Assembly: GCF_030848395.1 (NCBI RefSeq)
Contig: NZ_JAVDBT010000006.1
Location: 62,001-126,000, forward strand
DNA: 64,000 bases
Direction of reading: 5' to 3'
DNA from: Pseudogemmobacter lacusdianii
GTDB lineage: Bacteria; Pseudomonadota; Alphaproteobacteria; Rhodobacterales; Rhodobacteraceae
Shown: positions 18,053-27,354 of the stretch, piece after piece
Numbering within the stretch: position 1 is the stretch's first letter
Layout: every line of letters begins with the position of its first letter
The notes under the pieces: generated by a model
What the model saw: the letters and a program-made list of their open reading frames with translations, nothing else
Databases searched by the model: none
Told to the model about the DNA's origin: nothing
Made by a program: the position numbers and the translations under genes

Positions 18053-20508
18053 TCACAACCACGCGCCAAGGCCGCCCAGCGCGGATTGTCATCGCCAAGA
18101 TGCCGCAGCGCCCCCCAAGAGCCCCATTTGTTCGGCCCATAGACATCGACAAAGGCATTGAAGGGCTGGTCCGAAACCTCTGCCCAGCCCGTCAGCAACT
18201 CTCGATAAAGCTGCCCCATCCCTGCAGAATAATTCAGCGCCACGAAGAATTCTTCCAGCGCGCGGTCATCCACCGCCGCGCCGTAGCCCACCACATGGGT
18301 GCCGCCCTCATACATGCCCAGTTTCAAACCATGCGCGGCGGCAACCTTGGCTTGGCGCGGCAGGGTCTGGGTCAAAAGCTGCGCCAAAGTATCTTCGCCC
18401 GCGCCGCTGCGGCTGCCATCGCGCAGCTCTGCCACCGCGCGCTCAATCGCCAGATCATAGCGATGCGCGGCGCGATAAGCGGTCAACTCGCGCCCCCGCA
18501 AGCCCTTGTCCAGCGCCGCCACCTCGGTCACTGCCGCACTTTCCGCGATCCAAGCTTTGACCATCGGCACCCGGTGCTCGGCCCCCAGAAGGCCCGAGAA
18601 ATACCCCGTCACCGCCCAAAGATCGAAGCTTTCCGCCGGTGCCGCCAGCCCCTCGGCCTGCGCCAAGGGTGCGGTCAGGATCGCATCCTCAACGCCCTCA
18701 ACCCCGGTCTGAGTGGCCACCACCCGCACCATCCGCTCGGTGCCACCCATCGCATCAGCGAAAACCGCCATCACCTGCGCGGCGCGCAAGCCGTAGAACT
18801 GCAACCAAGTGCCATCACGGCCCCAACGCGCCTTGCCCTCGGCCTCGGCCCAATGGGCTTGGGCGAATTGCCAATTCCAAACCTCGTTTGAAAGCTCCAC
18901 CCAGACCCGCAACCCGGGGTCCAACTCGGCGCGCACCACCGCCGCATAGGCCTGCACCAAGCCATCATCGGCCAGATGCGGCAGGGTCAACCAAGGCTCG
19001 GCCTGCAATTCATTGGCCAAAGCCACCATGATCTCGACCGGCACGCCCGCCCGCGCCCAAGTGAAATCTTGCGGCTTCGGACGGTCCTCGGCGCGGGCCA
19101 GCGTCGAGTCATTCGTTGCCATCCAATCCATGAAGCGCAAAAGCCGCACGCCCTTGATCCGGGCCAGCCAGTCGGGATTGAAGATCTGCCCCGCCGCCAA
19201 AGCCTCGGCCCGGTCCTGCCGCACCACGACGATATCGCGCAAAGGATCAACGGGGTCGGTCTCGGTCAGCGTCAAGATCACCGCGCCCTCGCCGGGGGTG
19301 TAGTCAAAGACCACCTCGCCCACAGCTTCTCGGACGACCCGCGCCCGCCCCTCGACCTTCAGCGCGCCTTTGCCGCTGTGACGCAAGATGTAGCGCCCCG
19401 CAACGCCGCCCGCCTCGGCCGGCAGATCGGTCAGGATCAGCGTTGCCAAAGCCGTAACGCCTTCGGGTATATCCTTTGGCCAACCATCAGCATCCAAATG
19501 GCCAGCCGCGCGCAGATCGGCATCCTCCATACCGCCCCAGCGCCCCGGCAAATGCCCCACCCAAGGCCGCGCCGTCTTCATCACATTAAGGAAAGGCTGC
19601 TGCACCGACCAATCATGCACCCCAGCCAGTCCCAAACCCAAATTGGGATTGGTGATCGGGTCAAAGGCGGGCAGTGGCGCGGCGGCCACCTTTGCCGCCT
19701 CAGCCTTTGACCAAACCGGAGCATCGGCCGCGCCATATTCCGCCTGATACTGTGACACCGCCTGCCAAGCGATGCGCTGGAAAGCGGCGGCCTGCGCATC
19801 GGTGATCACCGCATCGCGGTTGGCCCAAGTCCGCGACAGCTTGGCCGGCAGGCCTTCGGGGCTTTTGCCGGTCACCGCCGCCAGATGCACCATCGTGATA
19901 AAGTAAAAGCCTTTGCCATTGGGATGGATGTCATCCGAGAAAAGCGCGCGGATATCCGCGACCCCCGGCACCTGCCCCGCCGCAATCTCATCGGCCAAAA
20001 GCCCCATCGCTTGGCCCGCCGGGATCAGCTGGGCATGCGGCCCTGCCACCTCTTGCCAGCGCGGCAGGTCATCGCGCAGTCTTTGCCGCCACGCCACATC
20101 GGCACCGTCATCATGCGGCACCTCGACCCCAAGGCCGGAGTTGAGCGAATGCCAGGTCTCATAAAGCCAAACCCGCGTGTCGGGATTGACCTCGACCGCC
20201 GCCTCGGCCCAGCGCGCGACCAGCTCCTCACTGTCGTTCCAGCGCATCTGCGCCAGCAGCGGAATGCCCTCGGTCAGCACCAAATCGGTGACATCGCCTG
20301 TCGCCAAACGCTCCCGCGCATCAACGCCGACCGCCGCCGCCGAATGCTCCCATGCATAAGACAAGGGCGCGCCGTCGATGATCTGCGACTGCACCTGCGC
20401 GGGCGTCGCCATATGCGCCAGCCCCGCCTCGACCATGCCGGGCAGGTCTGGGCCAACCAAACTATGCCCCACAAACAAGATCTTAGCCGCCAGGCCGAAA
20501 AGCCCCAT
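18046..20508 (-). CDS. SGNH-like plus clan-A-like glycoside hydrolase two-domain protein
   Basis: 820 residues, no recognised family name. The N-terminal ~250 residues look like an SGNH hydrolase: KILFVGHSLVG places Ser16 in a block-I position, and FSDDIHPNGKGFYF gives an Asp192-x-x-His195 pair as in block V. A linker and probable beta domain (about 260-430) precede a TIM-barrel-like region. There, VWVELSNEVWNWQF (Asn541-Glu542) resembles the acid/base NE motif of clan GH-A enzymes, and GMYEGGTHVVGYG (Glu734) a candidate nucleophile. No signal peptide is visible from this start. It may trim or deacylate the exopolysaccharide. The catalytic assignments are inferred from motif shape and could be wrong. 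Confidence 0.6.
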   Translation of the reverse strand: MGLFGLAAKILFVGHSLVGPDLPGMVEAGLAHMATPAQVQSQIIDGAPLSYAWEHSAAAVGVDARERLATGDVTDLVLTEGIPLLAQMRWNDSEELVARWAEAAVEVNPDTRVWLYETWHSLNSGLGVEVPHDDGADVAWRQRLRDDLPRWQEVAGPHAQLIPAGQAMGLLADEIAAGQVPGVADIRALFSDDIHPNGKGFYFITMVHLAAVTGKSPEGLPAKLSRTWANRDAVITDAQAAAFQRIAWQAVSQYQAEYGAADAPVWSKAEAAKVAAAPLPAFDPITNPNLGLGLAGVHDWSVQQPFLNVMKTARPWVGHLPGRWGGMEDADLRAAGHLDADGWPKDIPEGVTALATLILTDLPAEAGGVAGRYILRHSGKGALKVEGRARVVREAVGEVVFDYTPGEGAVILTLTETDPVDPLRDIVVVRQDRAEALAAGQIFNPDWLARIKGVRLLRFMDWMATNDSTLARAEDRPKPQDFTWARAGVPVEIMVALANELQAEPWLTLPHLADDGLVQAYAAVVRAELDPGLRVWVELSNEVWNWQFAQAHWAEAEGKARWGRDGTWLQFYGLRAAQVMAVFADAMGGTERMVRVVATQTGVEGVEDAILTAPLAQAEGLAAPAESFDLWAVTGYFSGLLGAEHRVPMVKAWIAESAAVTEVAALDKGLRGRELTAYRAAHRYDLAIERAVAELRDGSRSGAGEDTLAQLLTQTLPRQAKVAAAHGLKLGMYEGGTHVVGYGAAVDDRALEEFFVALNYSAGMGQLYRELLTGWAEVSDQPFNAFVDVYGPNKWGSWGALRHLGDDNPRWAALARGCEC

Positions 20509-20735
20509 CTTTCACCTACCCCACAATAGGCGCGCGCCTCCCGCGCCAGTTGGACCACATGCAAAACGCGGCCCCGCCAAGTTATAAACCGCGCTTTGGC
20601 CCCAAACCAAGCGTTCTGGCCCTTTGGCACCGCCCCACGGTCGCCCTGCCAATCCGGCCCCTACATGCAGCGCCTCTTTTCCCCGCCGCACTATCTGTTA
20701 TTTAAATCTTAGACACACACCCGGGGGGGATAAAA
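20509..20735. promoter_or_regulatory. Divergent intergenic region, polysaccharide locus / lysine operon boundary
   Basis: 227 bp between divergent genes, marking the right border of the polysaccharide locus. The part near 20697-20712 is AT-rich (TTATTTAAATCTTAG) and lies about 25-40 bp upstream of the WGR gene start, a plausible promoter position. No gene or clear operator is seen. Confidence 0.35.
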
Positions 20736-20963
20736 ATGCTGTGTTTTCTGCTGCTAAACGCCCATGCGCGCTTCTACCGCGTCGAGGTGACTGAGACGCT
20801 TTTTGGCGATTACACCGTCAGCCGGGAATGGGGCCGCGCCGGTTCGCGCGGGGCCAGTCGGCAAATCTGGCACAGCAACCTGCGCGATGCGGTGCAAGCG
20901 GCGGATCGCTGGCGCAGTAAGGCCATGCGTCGAGGCTATGGCTTTGAAAGGATCACGGCATGA
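20736..20963 (+). CDS. WGR-domain protein
   Basis: 75 residues consisting of little more than one WGR domain: FYRVEVTETLFGDYTVSREW, then the name-giving WGRAGSRG and a C-terminal helix (DAVQAADRWRSKAMRRGYGF). WGR domains bind nucleic acids in PARPs and occur alone as small bacterial proteins of unknown role. The stop overlaps the start of the saccharopine dehydrogenase gene as ATGA, so it is the first gene of that operon. Whether it regulates lysine breakdown or is a passenger is not known. Confidence 0.85.
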   Translation: MLCFLLLNAHARFYRVEVTETLFGDYTVSREWGRAGSRGASRQIWHSNLRDAVQAADRWRSKAMRRGYGFERITA

Positions 20964-22015
20964 GCATTCACCTTTGGGTCCGAGCCGAGCAACGCCCCGC
21001 TGAAGAGCGTGTCGGTGTCACCCCCGAAGGCGTGGCGGCGCTGATCAAAGCCGGCATCCGCATCTCGGTTGAGCAAAGCTCGGTCCGCGCCATCCCGATC
21101 GACGGCTACCGCGACGCCGGGGCCGAGATCGTGGCCGAAAACTCTTGGCCTGAGGCCCCGCAAGACGCCATCATCTTCGGGCTGAAGGAACTGCCCGAGG
21201 ATGGCACGCCGCTCACCCATCGCCACATCATGTTCGGCCATGCCTTCAAGGGCCAACCCGCGGGGCAAGTGCTGCTCAAGCGCTTCAAAGCGGGCGGTGG
21301 CACGCTTTATGATCTGGAATACCTTGTCGATGAGACCGGCCGCCGCGTCGCCGCCTTTGGCTACTGGGCGGGCTATGCCGGGGCTGCCGTCAGCCTGAAA
21401 TGCTGGGCGGCGCAACAGCGCGGCACAATCTGCGCCCCGCTGAAGCCCGTGGCCTCGAAAGCCGCGCTTTTGGACGCCCTCACCCAAGAGCTGCGCGGCC
21501 TGTCGCTTCCCCGCGCCATCATCATCGGCGCCAAAGGCCGCGTCGGCACCGGAGCCGCCGACCTTTGCCAAGCGCTCAATGTCGAAGCCACCCTTTGGGA
21601 CATGGCCGAGACCGCCAGCGGTGGCCCTTTCCCCGAAGTGCTCGACCATGAGATCTTCCTCAACTGCATCTTGGCCCGCCCCGGCTGCCCGGTCTTCGTG
21701 CCCGCCTCGGCCGTGACCGATCCGGCCCGCAAGCTGACCGTCATTGGCGATATCGCCTGCGATCCAACCTCGGATTTCTCGCCGATCAAAGTCTATGACC
21801 GCGCCACCGATTGGGATGCCCCCGCCCTGCGCGTGGCCACCAATCCGCCCCTCGATGTCACCGCCATCGACAATCTGCCCTCGCTGATGCCGGTGGAATC
21901 CTCGCAAGATTACGCCAGCCAGCTCTTGCCCACGCTCTTGGCGCTGACCCAACTTGACGCTGGCGTCTGGGCCCGCGCCAAAGCCGATTTCGACCACCAT
22001 TCCGCCTCGCTTTGA
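20960..22015 (+). CDS. Saccharopine dehydrogenase, LYS1-type (lysine-2-oxoglutarate reductase role likely)
   Basis: 351 residues related to alanine dehydrogenase/LYS1-type enzymes: HLWVRAEQRPAEERVGVTPE at the N-terminus, HIMFGHAFKGQ, LYDLEYLVDETGRRVAAFGY and RAIIIGAKGRVGTGAADLC. This family interconverts lysine plus 2-oxoglutarate and saccharopine with NAD(P)H. The next gene encodes the LYS9-type enzyme that would split saccharopine into glutamate and aminoadipate semialdehyde. The pair therefore most likely degrades lysine, as the bifunctional plant and animal LKR/SDH does, here as two polypeptides. Direction and cofactor are inferred. Confidence 0.88.
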   Translation: MSIHLWVRAEQRPAEERVGVTPEGVAALIKAGIRISVEQSSVRAIPIDGYRDAGAEIVAENSWPEAPQDAIIFGLKELPEDGTPLTHRHIMFGHAFKGQPAGQVLLKRFKAGGGTLYDLEYLVDETGRRVAAFGYWAGYAGAAVSLKCWAAQQRGTICAPLKPVASKAALLDALTQELRGLSLPRAIIIGAKGRVGTGAADLCQALNVEATLWDMAETASGGPFPEVLDHEIFLNCILARPGCPVFVPASAVTDPARKLTVIGDIACDPTSDFSPIKVYDRATDWDAPALRVATNPPLDVTAIDNLPSLMPVESSQDYASQLLPTLLALTQLDAGVWARAKADFDHHSASL

Positions 22016-22037
22016 TTTGACGATAGGGAATACACAA

Positions 22038-23189
22038 ATGACGATCCATTGGTGCGGCACGGGTCTTTCTTCTGGACCCGGTCTGCGACGGCTGATTGCG
22101 GCGGGTCACAAAGTGGTGGTCTGGAACCGGACCGTCGCCAATGCGCGCGAAGCGGTGGGCGATGTCGCCACCGACATCCGCGCCTATACGCTTGCCGACC
22201 TTAAAGACGCGCTGGAACCCGGCGATATCGCCATCTCGATGCTGCCCGCCGATCAGCATGTGGCAATCGCTAAGGCCTGCTTGGCCAAAGGCGCGCATTT
22301 CGTCTCGTCGTCTTACATCGCGCCCGAGATGCGCGCTTTGGATGCCGAGTTCCGCGAAAAGGGCCTGATTAGCCAGAATGAGGTCGGCCTTGATCCCGGC
22401 ATCGACCATCTGATGGCGCATGATCTGGTGGCGAAATACCGCGGCTCTGCCGCCTTTGACCCCGAAAACGTGCTCTCCTTCACCTCTTACTGTGGCGGCG
22501 TGCCGAAGATCTCCAACGCCTTCCGCTATAAGTTCAGCTGGGCCCCCGCTGGCGTGCTGAAAGCCCTGCGTTCGCCCTCGCGCAGCCTGCGGCATTTCTC
22601 TGAACTGCGGGTGGCGCGGCCTTGGGATGCGATCACCTCTTACATCGCGCCGCTGCCGCAGCCCGAAAGCTTTGAGGTCTATCCCAACCGCGACAGCTAT
22701 CCCTTCATCTCGGATTACCACTTCGACCCGGCATGGAAGCTGAAAGACTTCGTGCGCGGCACCATCCGACTCAACGGCTGGGCCGAGGCTTGGGCGCCGA
22801 TTTTCCGCGAGATCGAAGGTCTCGAAGGTTCCTCCCCGGCCGAGATTGACGCCGCCCTCACCGCCCGCGCCAATGGCCTTCTGGAAGAAAACGCCTATGC
22901 GCCCGGCGAGCCGGACCGCGTGGTCCTCTTCGTCGCCCTGAAGGCTGAAAAAGACGGCAAGCCGGTCTTCGATCAGACTTGGGCGATGGATGCTTGGGGT
23001 GACGCGCGCGGCTCGGCGATGGGGCGGCTTGTCTCGGTGCCGGTTTCGCTGGCGGTCGAATCGGTCCTGAAGCGGCAGATCGCAGCGGGCGTCCATTCCG
23101 CCCCGCATGACCCGCGTTTGGTCTCGGCTTGGATGGATGAGATCCAAAAGCTCTCGCAATATCTGGCACGGATTGACCATCTGGCCTAA
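22038..23189 (+). CDS. Saccharopine dehydrogenase, LYS9-type
   Basis: 383 residues from the ATG at 22038, preceded by AGGGA, 22 bp after the LYS1-type gene. The N-terminal Rossmann region (HKVVVWNRTVANAREAVGD) is followed by SMLPADQHVAIAKACLAKGA, the family signature SQNEVGLDPGIDHLMAHDLV, and FTSYCGGVPKISNAF. It should oxidise saccharopine to 2-aminoadipate 6-semialdehyde and glutamate. Its length matches the free-standing bacterial form. An operon with the WGR and LYS1-type genes is nearly certain from spacing. Confidence 0.9.
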   Translation: MTIHWCGTGLSSGPGLRRLIAAGHKVVVWNRTVANAREAVGDVATDIRAYTLADLKDALEPGDIAISMLPADQHVAIAKACLAKGAHFVSSSYIAPEMRALDAEFREKGLISQNEVGLDPGIDHLMAHDLVAKYRGSAAFDPENVLSFTSYCGGVPKISNAFRYKFSWAPAGVLKALRSPSRSLRHFSELRVARPWDAITSYIAPLPQPESFEVYPNRDSYPFISDYHFDPAWKLKDFVRGTIRLNGWAEAWAPIFREIEGLEGSSPAEIDAALTARANGLLEENAYAPGEPDRVVLFVALKAEKDGKPVFDQTWAMDAWGDARGSAMGRLVSVPVSLAVESVLKRQIAAGVHSAPHDPRLVSAWMDEIQKLSQYLARIDHLA

Positions 23190-23228
23190 GCGCACTGGCC
23201 GCAAAGGCCAGCCGCAGCCCAGCCTGAC

Positions 23229-23272
23229 GTAAACCATACGTCAGCCATACCTAAACCATACGCCAGCCATAC
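23229..23272. repeat. 22 bp imperfect tandem duplication in intergenic region
   Basis: Two adjacent 22 bp units at 23229-23250 and 23251-23272 share TAAACCATACG and CAGCCATAC and differ at two positions. They lie about 40 bp after the stop of the LYS9-type gene and 140 bp before the heparinase-family gene, within a 221 bp gap with no gene. They could be direct-repeat operator sites or a replication-slippage product. Confidence 0.8.
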
Positions 23273-23410
23273 GTTGGTTTTGCGGCAAACTCATCAAGCG
23301 GCGCGCCCCGATTGCGCCGCCTGATGGCGTGACAGAGCCGCCCTCTCGGGCTATGGTCTAGCCCTGAACCGGGGCAACAACCCGGACCTGCCAGAGGATA
23401 TTGAGCATCC

Positions 23411-25141
23411 ATGCGCCGCCGCGACAGCAATGCCACCGGAGGCCCGAGCCTGCCCGATCGCTGGGCCGCATGGAGGGCTGCGCGCAGCCCCGCCGCCACT
23501 GGTTTCACCTCGCAACCCGACCCGCGCTCGATCGGGCTTTACGCCCGCGGCAAGCAGCTTCTGGCGGGAAATATCCTGCTGGCAGGCTACCTTATCGAAG
23601 CGCCGGGCGCGCATCTGTGGGATCTCGACGCCCCTGATCCGGTGTTCGAGGCGGAAGCACAGGGCTTTGCTTGGGTCGATGATCTCGCCGCTTTGGGCGC
23701 GGCCAAAGCGCGCGTCTTGGCACAGGATTGGACTTGGGGCTGGATCGCGCGTTACGGCGATGGCTCTGGCAACGGCTGGACGCCCGATCTGACCGGACGG
23801 CGCATAATTCGTTGGATTCACAACGCAATTTTTCTGCTGCAAGGCCGCGACAAAGCGCAGTCTGACGCCTTTTACACCTCGCTCTCCCGCCAAGCCGCCT
23901 ATCTTTCCCTGCGCTGGAAAGCCGCCCGCCCCGGCCTGCCCCGGTTCGAGGCGTTGGTGGGGCTTCTTTACGCCGGCCTCTCCCTGATCGGCAAAGACGC
24001 CCTGATCGCCCCGGCGCTGACGGCCCTCTGCCGTGAATGCAGCAGCCAGATCGACGCCGAAGGCGGCATCGCCACCCGTAACCCCGAGGAATTGCTCGAG
24101 GTTTTCACCCTCCTCACTTGGGCCATCCGCGCCTTGGCCGAAGCCGACCGCCCGATCCCGACCGAGATTTCCGACGCCATCGGCCGCCTCGCCCCGTCCT
24201 TGCGCATCCTGCGCCACGCTGACGGAGGGCTTGCCCGCTTTCACGGCGGCGGCAAGGGCCAAGAGGGGCGGCTCGACCAAGCCCTCTCCTTGGTCGGCCC
24301 CGGCACGGCCATCGGCCATATCGCCACTGCGATGGGCTATGTGCGGCTAAGTGGCGGACGAACTTCAGTAATTCTTGACGCCGCCAACCCGCCCTCGGGC
24401 CGTGCCAGCGCCACCGCCCATGCCTCAACGGCGGGATTTGAGCTCACCTCAGGCCGCCGCCCGCTGGTGGTGTCCTGCGGCTCCGGCCTGCCCTTTGGCC
24501 CCGATTGGCGCCTTGCAGGCCGCGCCACCCAATCGCATTCCGCCCTGAGCCTCACAGGCTTCTCCTCCTCCCGCTTTGGCAAAAAGGTCGAGGCGGCCCT
24601 TTTGGACGACACCGCCAAAGTCGCCGATCTGCGCATGGCGGGCGGCGAAGGCGCAATGGTCCAACTCAGCCACGACGGCTGGCTCGCCACCCACGGCCTC
24701 ACCGCCACCCGCGAGTTGCACCTCTCCGGCGACGGCCGCCGCCTTGGCGGCAGCGACAGCCTGACCGCCATGTCCTTCGCCGATCGCAAGCGCTTCGGCG
24801 CAGTACTGGATCGCTCGAACCTCGAAGCCATTGGTTTTGCGATACGTTTTCACCTCCACCCCGATGTGGATGCCACTTTGGACATGGGCGGCACCGCGGT
24901 TTCCATGCAGTTGCGCTCGGGGGAAATTTGGGTCTTCCGCCACGATGGCACGGGAAAACTCTCGCTTGATCCGTCGTTTTATCTGGAAAAAGGCCGGATA
25001 AATCCGCGTCCGACGCTGCAAATCACCCTTTCCGCCGTTGCGCGCGATGTTGAGACGCGCATCGGCTGGACCTTGGCGAAAGCACAGGATACTCCGCTGG
25101 CCATCCGCGATCTGGACCGGGACGATCCGGTTCCCCTCTAA
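23411..25141 (+). CDS. Heparinase II/III family protein
   Basis: 576 residues. The N-terminal half is alpha-helical (FYTSLSRQAAYLSLRWKAAR, and LCRECSSQIDAEGGIATRNP), and the second half has the beta-sandwich pattern of heparinase II/III lyases (GLARFHGGGKGQEGRLDQAL; HASTAGFELTSGRRPLVVSC). Well-studied members cleave uronic-acid polysaccharides by beta-elimination, but this rhodobacteral version lies next to purH and its substrate is unknown. No signal peptide is obvious from this start. The start codon has only a distant AGAGGA. It ends 12 bp before purH, so co-transcription is likely. Confidence 0.82.
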   Translation: MRRRDSNATGGPSLPDRWAAWRAARSPAATGFTSQPDPRSIGLYARGKQLLAGNILLAGYLIEAPGAHLWDLDAPDPVFEAEAQGFAWVDDLAALGAAKARVLAQDWTWGWIARYGDGSGNGWTPDLTGRRIIRWIHNAIFLLQGRDKAQSDAFYTSLSRQAAYLSLRWKAARPGLPRFEALVGLLYAGLSLIGKDALIAPALTALCRECSSQIDAEGGIATRNPEELLEVFTLLTWAIRALAEADRPIPTEISDAIGRLAPSLRILRHADGGLARFHGGGKGQEGRLDQALSLVGPGTAIGHIATAMGYVRLSGGRTSVILDAANPPSGRASATAHASTAGFELTSGRRPLVVSCGSGLPFGPDWRLAGRATQSHSALSLTGFSSSRFGKKVEAALLDDTAKVADLRMAGGEGAMVQLSHDGWLATHGLTATRELHLSGDGRRLGGSDSLTAMSFADRKRFGAVLDRSNLEAIGFAIRFHLHPDVDATLDMGGTAVSMQLRSGEIWVFRHDGTGKLSLDPSFYLEKGRINPRPTLQITLSAVARDVETRIGWTLAKAQDTPLAIRDLDRDDPVPL

Positions 25142-25153
25142 GGAGGCACACCG

Positions 25154-26755
25154 ATGCACCACCCTTCCACCGACCGCGTCTATCTTGGCCGCGCGCTCAT
25201 TTCCGTCTCCGACAAGACCGGCGTGCTGGATCTGTCGCGCGCGCTCATCGCCAAAGGGATCGAGCTGATCTCGACCGGAGGCACGGCCGCACTCCTGCGC
25301 GACGCGGGCCTGCCGGTGCAAGATGTGAGCGAAATCACGGGCTTCCCCGAGATGATGGATGGTCGCGTCAAGACGCTACATCCCAATATCCACGGCGGCC
25401 TGCTGGCTTTGCGCGATGATGATGAGCATCTTCTGGCCATGGCCGCGCATTCGATCCAGCCGATCGACCTGCTCGTCGTGAACCTCTACCCGTTCGAGGC
25501 CACCGTCGCCAAAGGCGCGGATTACGAGACCTGCATCGAGAATATCGACATCGGCGGCCCGGCGATGATCCGTGCGGCGGCCAAGAACCACAAATTCGTC
25601 TCGGTCATCACCGATCCGGCTGATTACGCAGAGCTTTTGGCGCAGCTTGACGCCAATGACGGCGCCACCACTTTGGCCTTCCGCCAGCGTCTGGCGCTGA
25701 CCGCCTATGCCCGCACCGCCGCCTATGACACCGCTGTCTCGACTTGGCTGGCGGGTGCTTTGGCCGAGCCTTCGCCGAAATACCGCAGCTTCGCTGGCCG
25801 TTTGGCCCAGCCCCTGCGCTATGGAGAGAACCCGCACCAAAAGGCCGCTTTCTACACCGATGGCTCCAGCCGCCCTGGTGTCGCCACCGCCAAGCAATGG
25901 CAGGGCAAAGAGCTTTCTTACAACAATATCAACGACACCGATGCCGCGTTTGAGCTGGTGGCCGAGTTTGATCCGAAAGACGGCCCCGCCGTCGCCATCA
26001 TCAAACACGCCAACCCTTGCGGCGTCAGCCGGGGGGCCTCGCTGAAAGAGGCCTATATCCGCGCCTATAACTGCGACCAGACCTCGGCCTTTGGCGGCAT
26101 CGTGGCGCTGAACCAGCCCTTGGATGCCGAAACCGCGACCGAGATCGTCAAGATCTTCACCGAGGTCGTCATCGCCCCCGGTGCCAGCGACGAGGCCCGC
26201 GCGATCTTTGCTGCCAAAAAGAACCTGCGCCTTTTGACCACCGAGGGTCTGCCCGATGCGGCAGCGCCCGGTCTGGCTTTCAAGCAAGTCGCTGGTGGGC
26301 TTTTGGTGCAAGACCGTGATTCGCAACCGCTTTCGGTTTCGGATCTGAAGGTCGTCACCACCCGCGCGCCCTCGGACGCCCAAATGGCTGACCTCCTTTT
26401 CGCGTGGAAGGTTGCCAAACACGTCAAATCCAACGCCATCGTCTATGTCAAAGACGGCGCCACCGTTGGCGTGGGCGCGGGCCAGATGAGCCGCGTCGAC
26501 AGCACCCGCATCGCCGCCCGCAAGGCCGATGATATGGCCGAGGTGCTGAGCCTGCCGCAAAGCCCGACCATCGGCTCTGTGGTTGCCTCGGATGCGTTTT
26601 TCCCATTTGCTGACGGTCTTCTGACCGCCGCAGCGGCAGGGGCAACCGCAATCATCCAACCCGGTGGCAGCATGAATGACCAAGCCGTGATCGATGCCGC
26701 GAATGAGGCGGGTCTGGCGATGGTCTTCACCGGCCAGCGTCACTTCCGGCACTGA
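25154..26755 (+). CDS. purH: Bifunctional AICAR transformylase / IMP cyclohydrolase
   Basis: 533 residues, start with AAGGAGG upstream. It carries out the last two steps of de novo IMP synthesis. The N-terminal cyclohydrolase domain (about 1-200) contains [39 protein letters not shown] and [19 protein letters not shown]. The transformylase domain contains [16 protein letters not shown], the catalytic [11 protein letters not shown], and [20 protein letters not shown]. Full length and intact. lspA begins one base after its stop. Confidence 0.98.
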   Translation: MHHPSTDRVYLGRALISVSDKTGVLDLSRALIAKGIELISTGGTAALLRDAGLPVQDVSEITGFPEMMDGRVKTLHPNIHGGLLALRDDDEHLLAMAAHSIQPIDLLVVNLYPFEATVAKGADYETCIENIDIGGPAMIRAAAKNHKFVSVITDPADYAELLAQLDANDGATTLAFRQRLALTAYARTAAYDTAVSTWLAGALAEPSPKYRSFAGRLAQPLRYGENPHQKAAFYTDGSSRPGVATAKQWQGKELSYNNINDTDAAFELVAEFDPKDGPAVAIIKHANPCGVSRGASLKEAYIRAYNCDQTSAFGGIVALNQPLDAETATEIVKIFTEVVIAPGASDEARAIFAAKKNLRLLTTEGLPDAAAPGLAFKQVAGGLLVQDRDSQPLSVSDLKVVTTRAPSDAQMADLLFAWKVAKHVKSNAIVYVKDGATVGVGAGQMSRVDSTRIAARKADDMAEVLSLPQSPTIGSVVASDAFFPFADGLLTAAAAGATAIIQPGGSMNDQAVIDAANEAGLAMVFTGQRHFRH

Positions 26756-26756
26756 T

Positions 26757-27302
26757 ATGAAAAAGCTTGCGATTTCAGCCATCGCCATCTTTGCGCTTGA
26801 TCAAGCGACCAAGGTGGGCGTGCTTTTTGGGATGAACCTGATTGAGCGGCAAGTGATTGATTTCATTTCGCCCTATCTCGATTTCCGCATGGCTTGGAAT
26901 CGCGGCATCAACTTTGGCCTTCTGAGCGGCGAAGCCGAGCTGACTCGCTGGCTTTTGATCTTGGTGGCCCTGGCAATCTCGGCTTGGGTCATCCACTGGG
27001 TCCGCAAAGAGCCGCAGAACCAACTTGCGCAAGTTTCCGCCGGCATTTTGGTCGGCGGAGCCTTGGGCAATGTGGTGGACCGGGTGCTCTACGGCGCGGT
27101 GGCGGATTTCCTGAACATGTCCTGCTGCGGCTTTGAGAACCCCTATTCCTTCAATGTTGCTGATATTGCGATCTTTGTCGGCGCTTTTGGTCTTGTGCTT
27201 TTCACCGGCAAGCCCACTTCTGGCGACAGTGGCGGGTCAGACGGATCGAATGGCAAGCTGCCCAAAAGCAAGGCTCCAAAACCCACTGCAAAGACCCCGT
27301 GA
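26757..27302 (+). CDS. lspA: Signal peptidase II (lipoprotein signal peptidase)
   Basis: 181 residues from the ATG at 26757, immediately after the purH stop. Four membrane segments, with the catalytic aspartates in GNVVDRVLYGAVADFLNMSC and the upstream NRGINFGLLSG motif. It cleaves signal peptides from prolipoproteins in the inner membrane; the gene downstream encodes such a lipoprotein. The last ~30 residues form a Gly/Ser/Lys/Pro-rich cytoplasmic tail not needed for catalysis, somewhat longer than usual. Confidence 0.96.
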   Translation: MKKLAISAIAIFALDQATKVGVLFGMNLIERQVIDFISPYLDFRMAWNRGINFGLLSGEAELTRWLLILVALAISAWVIHWVRKEPQNQLAQVSAGILVGGALGNVVDRVLYGAVADFLNMSCCGFENPYSFNVADIAIFVGAFGLVLFTGKPTSGDSGGSDGSNGKLPKSKAPKPTAKTP

Positions 27303-27354
27303 CGCGGGGCGCAGCTTGGGTTAAGACGGGGCAAAGGACGTGGAGGCTTCGTTG

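Noticed and set aside
18100-19710. Plus-strand frames across the 820-residue hydrolase gene
   Set aside because: Arg/Pro/His-rich shadow translations without ribosome-binding sites or domains.
20936-22060. 374-codon open frame antisense to the saccharopine dehydrogenase
   Set aside because: Shadow frame with no motif. The plus-strand gene has a coupled start and family signatures.
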